DNA from: Nitrospirota bacterium
GTDB taxonomy: Bacteria; Nitrospinota; Nitrospinia; Nitrospinales; VA-1
Length of the DNA stretch: 10,732 nt
Direction: 5' to 3'
Assembly: GCA_003235465.1 (NCBI GenBank)
Contig: QJWD01000072.1
Location: 1-10,732 of the forward strand
Made by a program: the position numbers and the translations under genes. Each line of letters opens with the position of its first letter. Positions within the stretch are counted from its first letter, which is position 1. The notes under the pieces were generated by a model. That model saw only the letters and a list, made by a program, of their open reading frames with translations. It was not told the origin of the DNA and ran no database searches. Below are positions 1 to 4,939 of this stretch, one piece after another.

Positions 1-192
1 GGAGGCGATGCGGTCTCCGGCGAGCAGCGCGGGCGGGGCCGGGGCGAGGCGCGCCGCCTCGTTTGCCTGCCAGGCGATGCGTTCCACCTTGAATTCAAGG
101 GTCTTCGGGTCCGCCGCCGGGGCCCCGGGCGGAGAAATCAGCTCCGCCACGACGATAAGGCCGGCAAGCAACCGAAGGGCTGGGGTTTTCAT
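1..192 (-). CDS. Secreted protein of unknown function, N-terminal part only (cut by window edge)
   Basis: The minus frame opens with ATG at 192-190 and stays open for 64 codons to the window edge, so the C-terminus is missing. A good Shine-Dalgarno (GAGGAGA on the minus strand) lies about 6 bases before the ATG, which supports this start. The first ~24 residues (MKTPALRLLAGLIVVAELIS) look like a Sec signal peptide: a lysine and an arginine, then a hydrophobic core, then a small-residue stretch ending PGAPAAD that could be the cleavage site. The mature part begins KTLEFKVERIAW and becomes Ala/Pro-rich. I do not recognise the family; a periplasmic or lipid-free exported protein is the most that can be said. 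It is transcribed divergently from the siroheme-type gene at 402. Confidence 0.72.
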   Translation of the reverse strand, partial: MKTPALRLLAGLIVVAELISPPGAPAADPKTLEFKVERIAWQANEAARLAPAPPALLAGDRIAS

Positions 193-214
193 CTTAAGTC
201 TCCTCACCGGTGCT

Positions 215-251
215 GCCCGCCATAGTACCCCTTTCCAGGCCCTTGTGACAG
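215..251 (-). promoter_or_regulatory. Possible sigma-70 promoter for the leftmost secreted-protein gene
   Basis: Read on the minus strand there is a CTGTCA box (plus positions 246-251) and a TACTAT box (222-227) 18 bases apart, each matching the consensus at 4 of 6 positions. Transcription would start near 215, leaving a short leader containing the GAGGAGA ribosome site before the ATG at 192. The match is modest, so this is a candidate only. I found no convincing promoter facing the other way for the gene at 402 in the same 209-base spacer. Confidence 0.3.
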
Positions 252-401
252 GGGAAAGCGGGTTTTGCCGATTTGTATGCGAAACCCCCAGGCTGCCTCT
301 GGATTTAGCGGGAATTCTATGCGATAAAAGGGGGCTCATCAAAACACCGGAAGCGGCCGGGGCCTGCCTGGGGGGAGGGCAATCCGTTCTGGGGCAAGGG
401 C

Positions 402-1076
402 ATGATCGTCGATTTAAATTTAAGAGGAAAGCGCGTTCTTGTTGTGGGCGCGGGGCACGAGGCGGAGCGCAAGGTCGAAGCGCTGCTTAGCCAGGGTTCG
501 GAGATCATCGTGGTGGCCGAGGAACTCTCCGACCGCTTGCAGGCCCTGTGGCTTGACGGCCGCATCAAGGTGAAGCGCGTGCAGGTCAAGAGCGGCGGTT
601 TCCTCGCCTACTTCGACCGACTGACGATGGTGATGGCCGTCACCGACGACCGCGAGATCAACCGCAAGATCGTCGAGGCGGCGAAAATGCGCGGCATCTA
701 CACCTACGCCGCCGACGACCCCGCCGTGAGCGATTTCAGCCACCCCGCCGTCATCAACCTGTACGACAAGGTGCAGATCGCCGTCTCCACCGGCGGCATG
801 AGCCCGCTGATGGCCCGGACCATAAGGGAGAAGGCGGAAAAAGTTTTCACCAAGTTGATCCGCAAGGAAGACCTGCTGCAGATCGAATTGCAGGACCGGT
901 TGCGCGGCGGGATCAAGGGCCTGCTCCGCAAGCCCGAGGAGCGCAAGCAGTTCCTGGTGCGCGTGCTGAGGAGCGCCGAGATACGCGGCCTGCTGGCCGA
1001 CAACCGCCTGGACGACGCCGAGACCTGCGCCCTCTCCTGGTTACGGAACGGCACCTCCCGCCCGAACGGAGCCTGA
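402..1076 (+). CDS. Precorrin-2 dehydrogenase / siroheme synthase N-terminal-type protein, stand-alone
   Basis: A 224-residue protein matching the NAD-dependent CysG N-terminal / Met8p family, which oxidises precorrin-2 to sirohydrochlorin and, in some members, inserts iron to make siroheme. Seen directly: an N-terminal Rossmann glycine motif GAGHEAERK at residues 16-24, an Asp pair at 105-106 in the place of the catalytic Asp of CysG, and the family signature STGGMSP at 129-135 followed by LMARTIRE. Residues from about 150 on are helical and charged, as in the dimerisation/C-terminal part of short members. The SUMT methyltransferase half found in enterobacterial CysG is absent, so uroporphyrinogen methylation must be done elsewhere. 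No other tetrapyrrole gene lies in the window. The ATG has only a weak ribosome site (AAGGG close to it). The last 36 bases overlap the convergent gene at 1041. Confidence 0.85.
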   Translation: MIVDLNLRGKRVLVVGAGHEAERKVEALLSQGSEIIVVAEELSDRLQALWLDGRIKVKRVQVKSGGFLAYFDRLTMVMAVTDDREINRKIVEAAKMRGIYTYAADDPAVSDFSHPAVINLYDKVQIAVSTGGMSPLMARTIREKAEKVFTKLIRKEDLLQIELQDRLRGGIKGLLRKPEERKQFLVRVLRSAEIRGLLADNRLDDAETCALSWLRNGTSRPNGA

Positions 1077-1904
1077 ACGAAGCCCCCCCATGTGGCTTGC
1101 GAGGCCGATGAGGAGGAGCGTCGAGCCCAGCATTTCCGCCGTTTCCTCCAACCCCACGGACAGTTTCCAGGGAATGTAGTCGGCCCGGTTGGTGGCTTCG
1201 AAGGCGATGGCCGCGAACCACATAAAGAGCCCGGCGAACACCCAGAAGCGGGCCCGGCCGCCGGTGGCGCGCCAGAAAAACACCAGCAAAAAACCCGACG
1301 CAAGGGCGATGAAGGGCGCGTAGAACCAGAGCCACTCGTGCATCCAGTGAAAGGCCGGAGAATTCTGGAACAGCCCGGTGGCCCAGTCGCCGATCTCGTC
1401 GTGCACGCCGATGCACTCGTCCATCGACAGGTACAGGAACAGGGCGGCGATCACCGTCCAGCCGCGTCGGTCGGCTTCGGTCATCGCCTGATTGAACTCG
1501 CGGACGCCGAAGGCCGCCCAGGCGAGGGCGAACAGGAGCAGGGTGGAGAGGTAGGTGCCGACGCCGCGTTCGAAATCGAGATCCCACAGGGGGTGGTTGT
1601 GGGTCCCAAGGTGAATGTGGAGCAGGAAGCCCTCGAGTGCGATGAGGGCGGCCATGGCCCACGGCCACAGCGGCGAAACGAAGGCGCGCCAAAGGCCCGC
1701 CGTCCAGTGGTCCCGGCGCGTGGGATTCACCGCGGCGAGCAGCAAGAGCGAGACGAGCAGGCCGGCTAAGGGGTTGTTGAGTTTCCTTCCCGGGGCGTAG
1801 GGGATGAACTCCAGGCCGAGGTAGTGGCGAAGAACGATGACCACAAGCGCCAGGGCAAGAACGGCGGTGAGGGCCCACAGGATTTTTTCAATCAAGGCGT
1901 TCAT
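1041..1904 (-). CDS. Uncharacterised polytopic membrane protein with conserved Asp/Glu/His motifs
   Basis: A 287-residue, very hydrophobic protein with about seven or eight predicted membrane segments (roughly residues 8-28, 45-60, 78-100, 113-133, 147-165, 192-211, 218-236, 254-272). I chose the ATG at 1904 because the upstream extension to 1958 would use TTG and add a non-hydrophobic stretch that overlaps an inverted repeat. Charged residues sit inside or at the edges of the membrane parts: SMDECIGVHDEIGDW (160-174), MHEW (188-191), FEATNR (235-240) and GLEETAEMLG (251-260). Similar Asp-Glu...His-Glu and Glu-Glu...Glu-Met patterns recur in uncharacterised bacterial membrane proteins I have seen. 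A loose likeness to CREST-type membrane hydrolases is possible but not supported by a full motif. Function unknown. It overlaps the 402-1076 gene tail to tail by 36 bases and diverges from the cluster starting at 2036. Confidence 0.82.
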   Translation of the reverse strand: MNALIEKILWALTAVLALALVVIVLRHYLGLEFIPYAPGRKLNNPLAGLLVSLLLLAAVNPTRRDHWTAGLWRAFVSPLWPWAMAALIALEGFLLHIHLGTHNHPLWDLDFERGVGTYLSTLLLFALAWAAFGVREFNQAMTEADRRGWTVIAALFLYLSMDECIGVHDEIGDWATGLFQNSPAFHWMHEWLWFYAPFIALASGFLLVFFWRATGGRARFWVFAGLFMWFAAIAFEATNRADYIPWKLSVGLEETAEMLGSTLLLIGLASHMGGLRSGSVRAGGAVP

Positions 1905-1947
1905 GGCCGGGTTCCGGGTTTCCAGGGGGAAGTGTAATAGATTGGCT

Positions 1948-1972
1948 GAGAAAGGCAAGCTTTGCCTTTCCC
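1948..1972. repeat. Inverted repeat in the divergent spacer (operator or hairpin candidate)
   Basis: AAAGGCAA (1951-1958), a GCT centre and TTGCCTTT (1962-1969) form a perfect 8-bp inverted repeat. It extends to 9 bp with G1950/C1970, then has one mismatch, then another pair. It lies between the start of the minus-strand membrane gene and the promoter of the plus-strand cluster, just upstream of the latter's -35 region. That is where a dimeric regulator controlling both directions would bind. No T-tract follows on either strand, so it is not an intrinsic terminator. The regulator is unknown. Confidence 0.45.
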
Positions 1973-1974
1973 TG

Positions 1975-2003
1975 TTTCCCGGACGCGGGCGGGGTGATAG
2001 AAT
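1975..2003 (+). promoter_or_regulatory. Candidate extended -10 promoter for the 2036-4229 cluster
   Basis: TGATAGAAT (1995-2003) fits the extended -10 pattern TGnTAnnAT. The -35 region 17 bases upstream (TTTCCC, 1975-1980) is poor, which is usual for extended -10 promoters. Transcription would begin near 2010, giving a leader of about 26 bases that contains the GGAGG ribosome site of the small gene at 2036. The A/T-rich stretch stands out against GC-rich surroundings. Confidence 0.42.
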
Positions 2004-2035
2004 AAATTGTTGTTCACGATTCTGGAGGAAAAAAA

Positions 2036-2200
2036 GTGGAAACGGTATTCATGGTCCTCGCCGGCCTTTTTGGCGTGGTGATGATCTGGCTTTTGCCCAA
2101 GTACGCCCGCTTCATTCACGAGCAGCCGAAGCTGCATCGCGAGGCGATGATGGAACGGGAAAAACAGCAGGGGGAGGCGAATAAAACGGACAGCGAGTGA
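2036..2200 (+). CDS. Small single-pass membrane protein, 54 residues, GTG start
   Basis: Frame GTG...TGA of 55 codons preceded by a textbook GGAGG (2024-2028) seven bases before the GTG; this site decides the start. The protein begins with a hydrophobic segment, roughly residues 3-20 (TVFMVLAGLFGVVMIWLL), followed by PKYARFIHEQPK and a strongly charged tail rich in Glu, Lys, Arg and Gln. The positive residues after the segment predict a C-terminus in the cytoplasm. It is the first gene of a tight cluster: its TGA ends seven bases before the ATG of the VOC-family gene, and the AGGTGATC ribosome site of that gene begins in its stop codon. It could be a membrane anchor or small regulator of its neighbours, but I recognise no family and assign no function. 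Confidence 0.72.
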   Translation: METVFMVLAGLFGVVMIWLLPKYARFIHEQPKLHREAMMEREKQQGEANKTDSE

Positions 2201-2207
2201 GGTGATC

Positions 2208-2804
2208 ATGTTGAACGCCGCCGACAGGTTCATCAGCCGTTATATCGACCGGTTCATCGCGGAAAACCAGGCCGGCCGGGATCTGGCCGGTCAACTGAAA
2301 CAGGCGGGCGTGGGCCTTCTGCCGCTGGTGGACCACTGCACGTTGCGCACCCACGATGTGGACCGGCGCGCGCTGGAGGTGCTTGACCTCGGCTTTCGGC
2401 AGGACGAGGCCCTCGGCGTGCTCGAGTTCGAGAACTGGTGGGCCAGGGTTTACCGCAAGCCGGGCTATCCCGCCCTGTTCATCGACCAGGCGTTTGCCGG
2501 CGAGCGCGGCCGGGGCAGCCTCATTCCCGCCTGGGTGGACGCGCACGGCGACGAGCGCTTTCACCATATCGCCGTTCTCGTCGAAGACATCGAGGCCGCC
2601 GTGGCCGCGATGCAGGCGCGTGATATCGAATTCGCCGGCGAGATTATCGGCGACAGGGGGTCGGATCTCAGGCAGATCTTCACCCGCCCTGAGAAAAGGC
2701 TGGGCGAGGTGTTCACCGTCCTCGAGCTCATCGAACGCCATCATGGATACAGCGGGTTCCTGCCGCCCCAGGCCGAGGGGCTGATGCAATCCACCCGCGA
2801 ATGA
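2208..2804 (+). CDS. VOC-superfamily protein with HPPD-like His-His-Glu metal triad
   Basis: A 198-residue protein with two vicinal-oxygen-chelate-type halves. The first half carries LVDHCTLRT (40-48). The second carries RFHHIAVLVEDIEAA (117-131) and then DLRQIFTRPE...FTVLELIERH (153-178). This order resembles the C-terminal catalytic domain of 4-hydroxyphenylpyruvate dioxygenase, whose iron ligands are His, His, Glu; here they would be H43, H120 and E173. HPPD itself is about 350-380 residues, so this is a half-length relative. DUF1338/2-oxoadipate dioxygenase-type proteins are another related group. A non-haem iron oxygenase is plausible, the substrate unknown. I chose ATG 2208 over GTG 2202 because GTG lies within the ribosome site (AGGTGATC). 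The next gene starts six bases after the stop, so translation is likely coupled. Confidence 0.8.
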   Translation: MLNAADRFISRYIDRFIAENQAGRDLAGQLKQAGVGLLPLVDHCTLRTHDVDRRALEVLDLGFRQDEALGVLEFENWWARVYRKPGYPALFIDQAFAGERGRGSLIPAWVDAHGDERFHHIAVLVEDIEAAVAAMQARDIEFAGEIIGDRGSDLRQIFTRPEKRLGEVFTVLELIERHHGYSGFLPPQAEGLMQSTRE

Positions 2805-2810
2805 GGACGC

Positions 2811-4229
2811 ATGATCGTCAAACGCGCGCCCGCCGAAATCGCCCCCTACCTTAAGGACGCCTCCAACTTCCAGGGCGGAAAGGCCGAGCAGGTCGTCATT
2901 CCGGAAACCCTTCAGGAACTCACGGACTTTCTCGCTTCGAACCATGGCCCGGTGACTATCGCCGGCGCCGGCACGGGGCTCACCGCCTCGCGCATTCCCT
3001 TCTCGGGAAGCGTCGTCTCGCTGGAGCGGTTCAACATGCTGGGCGAAGTTGAGGAGGGCGCCATCGAGACCGGGCCCGCGGTCAGCCTGGCGGCGCTGGA
3101 GGAGGCGCTTTTGGTCACGCCGTATTTTTATCCTCCTAATCCCACGGAATACCTTGCCTCGGTGGGCGGCACCCTCGCGACCAACGCCTCGGGCTCGCGC
3201 AGCTACAAGATGGGCGTCACGCGCGACCACGTCCTCGCCGCCGATGTGGTGCTCGCCGATGGCCGCCACACGCGGCTTGCGCGCGGCAAGACCATCGACC
3301 GGCCGCTAGAGCTTGACAACGGCAGCCGGATCGCGTTTCCGCCGGTGACATACCGGAGCCCGCCGTGCAAGAACGCCGCGGGCTACTACGTTCAGCCGGG
3401 CATGGACTGGCTGGATCTATTCATCGGCTCCGACGGCACCCTCGGAATCTTCACTCAGGCGCGCCTGAAACTCTCCCCCAGGCCGGCCGGCTTTCTTTCC
3501 GGCGTGCTGTTTTTCGACAGCGAGGAAGCCTGCTGGGAGCTGGTAATCAAACTGCGCGAGTCGCCGCCGAAAGGCATCGACCCGTGTTCGCTGGAATACT
3601 TCGATCACGGGTCGCTCCGGCGGCTTGGAAAGGCCTACGAGGCGATCCCGCCCCGGGCGCGGGCGGCGCTGTTCTTCGAGCAGGATGTGCCGCGTAAGGA
3701 CGGGATGGACGCCTGCCTGGAGAACTGGGCCGACACCCTCACCCGGTTCGATGTGCTGCTGGACGATTCCTGGTTCGCCGAAAACCCGCGCGACGTGGCG
3801 CGCTTTCACGCCTTTCGCCACGCCATTCCGGCGCTCGTCAACGAGGAGAACAGCCGCCTCGGCCGGGTCAAGATCGGCACCGATTTTGCCGTGGCCGACA
3901 GGCACCTGGGCGAACTGATGGCGCTGTACAAGCGGGCGCTCGCGGAAAGCGGCCTCGACTACGTCATCTTCGGCCACCTGGGCGACAACCACCTGCACAT
4001 CAACCTGCTGCCCGGCCCGGAAGAGATGGAACGCGCGCGCGCTGTTTACGCCGAGCTTGCCGGCCGCGTCCTTCGCCTGGGCGGCACCGTCTCGGCCGAG
4101 CACGGCATCGGCAAGCTCAAAAAGGAATACCTGGCGAAGATGGTTGGGCCCCGGGGCCTAAGCGACATGCGGGACATCAAGCGGGCGCTCGACCCCGCCG
4201 GGCTTCTCGGCCCGGGCAACCTGTTCTGA
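2811..4229 (+). CDS. FAD-linked D-2-hydroxyacid dehydrogenase (GlcD / D-lactate / D-2-hydroxyglutarate dehydrogenase family)
   Basis: A 472-residue flavoprotein of the VAO/PCMH fold that would oxidise a D-2-hydroxy acid to the 2-oxo acid and pass electrons to a quinone, cytochrome or flavoprotein partner. Seen: the FAD-binding loop AGAGTGLTASRIP (51-63), SVGGTLATNASGSRSYKMG (117-135), IGSDGTLGIFTQARLKLSPR (205-224), the C-terminal-domain metal-binding stretch FGHLGDNHLHINLLP (387-401) with H389, H394 and H396, SAEHGIGKLKKEYL (428-441) and the family ending ALDPAGLLGPGNLF. Length and order fit GlcD/Dld/D2HGDH, and no fused iron-sulfur domain is present. Substrate cannot be read from the sequence: lactate, glycolate and 2-hydroxyglutarate all remain open. 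A GAGGA ribosome site overlaps the stop of the VOC gene, so the two are probably cotranslated. No glcE or glcF neighbour is seen. Confidence 0.92.
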   Translation: MIVKRAPAEIAPYLKDASNFQGGKAEQVVIPETLQELTDFLASNHGPVTIAGAGTGLTASRIPFSGSVVSLERFNMLGEVEEGAIETGPAVSLAALEEALLVTPYFYPPNPTEYLASVGGTLATNASGSRSYKMGVTRDHVLAADVVLADGRHTRLARGKTIDRPLELDNGSRIAFPPVTYRSPPCKNAAGYYVQPGMDWLDLFIGSDGTLGIFTQARLKLSPRPAGFLSGVLFFDSEEACWELVIKLRESPPKGIDPCSLEYFDHGSLRRLGKAYEAIPPRARAALFFEQDVPRKDGMDACLENWADTLTRFDVLLDDSWFAENPRDVARFHAFRHAIPALVNEENSRLGRVKIGTDFAVADRHLGELMALYKRALAESGLDYVIFGHLGDNHLHINLLPGPEEMERARAVYAELAGRVLRLGGTVSAEHGIGKLKKEYLAKMVGPRGLSDMRDIKRALDPAGLLGPGNLF

Positions 4230-4255
4230 CGGCAGGTTTCGCGCTTCGAATGATA

Positions 4256-4284
4256 TTGACAGCCGGCAGGGCGGTGGATACACT
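4256..4284 (+). promoter_or_regulatory. Near-consensus sigma-70 promoter before the HNH gene
   Basis: A perfect TTGACA (4256-4261) is followed after exactly 17 bases by TACACT (4279-4284, 4 of 6 matches). Transcription would start near 4291 and yield a leader of about 67 bases to the ATG at 4358. It sits right after the FAD dehydrogenase stop codon, so the HNH gene and perhaps the HPr-fusion and Nudix genes downstream form a separate transcription unit. Confidence 0.62.
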
Positions 4285-4298
4285 TCCGGGAACCCTCT

Positions 4299-4337
4299 GG
4301 CGCCGATCCGGCCTTCTGGCGCCTCGGCCGGGTTTTT
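4299..4337 (+). terminator. Terminator-like hairpin with T-tract in the HNH leader (possible attenuator)
   Basis: CCGGCC (4308-4313) pairs perfectly with GGCCGG (4326-4331). The stem is extended by a T-G and an A-T pair (4306-4307 with 4332-4333) around a 12-base loop, and it runs into TTTTT (4333-4337). This is intrinsic-terminator geometry. Two copies of TCTGGCGCC (4296-4304 and 4315-4323) contain GGCGCC blocks that can pair with each other, enclosing the left arm of the terminator stem; the two folds exclude each other. Because it lies downstream of the promoter at 4256-4284, it may attenuate the HNH transcript. It could instead simply end the upstream operon. Confidence 0.5.
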
Positions 4338-4341
4338 ATAA

Positions 4342-4352
4342 GTGGAGACCAC
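4342..4352 (+). promoter_or_regulatory. Small hairpin covering the HNH ribosome-binding site
   Basis: GTGG (4342-4345), loop AGA and CCAC (4349-4352) form a 4-bp stem. The only purine-rich ribosome site for the ATG at 4358, GGAG at 4344-4347, lies inside it. Pairing would hide the site. The stem is short, so its effect is uncertain. Confidence 0.3.
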
Positions 4353-4357
4353 CGGCG

Positions 4358-4900
4358 ATGCTGAATTCGTTCAAAATTCTGGTGCTCAACTACTCCTACG
4401 AGCCCTTGCAGTTTTGCAGCGCCAAGCGGGCCGTGGTCATGGTGATGTCCGGCCGCGCCGAGCAGGTGGAATGCGACGGTTACCGGATTCGCACCCCCAG
4501 CAGTTCCTACCCGCTGCCGGCGGTGATCCGCATTCTCAAGCTGGTCAAGCGCAACCGCAAGAGCCGCGTCGCCTTCAGCAAGAAGAACATCCTGCGGCGG
4601 GATAATTACACCTGCCAGTATTGCGGCATCAGCAAGCACCCGCTTACCGTCGACCACGTTCTGCCGAAATCCCGCGGCGGCAAGACCGACTGGTATAACG
4701 TGGTGGTGGCCTGCAAACCCTGCAACCTGAAAAAAAGCAACCGCACGCCGGCGGAGATGGGCATCTCGCTTCGCCGCCATCCCTCCCGGCCCGATTTGCA
4801 GTGGATGCATTTCACCGTGCCTTCGGGGCCCGAGTCGCACCTCAGGATCTGGAAAAAATATTTGCCCGAGCGCGTTTTCAGCCGCTACGCTGTCCACTAA
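4358..4900 (+). CDS. HNH endonuclease-family protein
   Basis: A 180-residue protein starting MLNSFKILVLNYSYEPL. I chose ATG 4358 because homologues of this type begin with the LVLN.SYEPL block and the extension to 4250 would run through the promoter and leader hairpin. The HNH module is clear: paired zinc cysteines CQYC (86-89) and CKPC (119-122), the catalytic DH (99-100) in LTVDHVLPKSRGGKTDWYN, N114, and N123 in CNLKKSNRTP. HNH enzymes use a beta-beta-alpha-metal fold to cut or nick DNA. This short, widely conserved single-gene type usually has no cognate methylase and no known biological role; a part in DNA repair or mobile-element biology is only inference. The N-terminal ~75 residues form a conserved basic region (RRxxR-like KRNRKSR at 64-70) that may bind DNA. 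No methyltransferase, toxin immunity or intron features lie nearby. Confidence 0.88.
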   Translation: MLNSFKILVLNYSYEPLQFCSAKRAVVMVMSGRAEQVECDGYRIRTPSSSYPLPAVIRILKLVKRNRKSRVAFSKKNILRRDNYTCQYCGISKHPLTVDHVLPKSRGGKTDWYNVVVACKPCNLKKSNRTPAEMGISLRRHPSRPDLQWMHFTVPSGPESHLRIWKKYLPERVFSRYAVH

Positions 4901-4939
4901 AACCCCGTTCGGACCAGGCCCTAAGCCCATGGAGCCCAT

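Noticed and set aside
8..490. Plus-strand frame of 160 codons at the left end
   Set aside because: Low-complexity Ala/Gly/Arg product crossing the divergent spacer; the minus-strand signal-peptide frame and the gene at 402 explain the region better.
913..1878. Second minus-strand frame of 321 codons overlapping the membrane protein
   Set aside because: Arg/Pro/His-rich translation typical of an out-of-frame reading; the 1041-1904 frame gives clear membrane helices instead.
2112..3269. Minus-strand open frame of 385 codons
   Set aside because: Antisense to three well-supported genes; no domain and no start signal.
4250..4357. N-terminal extension of the HNH protein
   Set aside because: Would be coded by the promoter and leader hairpin; the conserved protein starts at MLNSFKILVLN.
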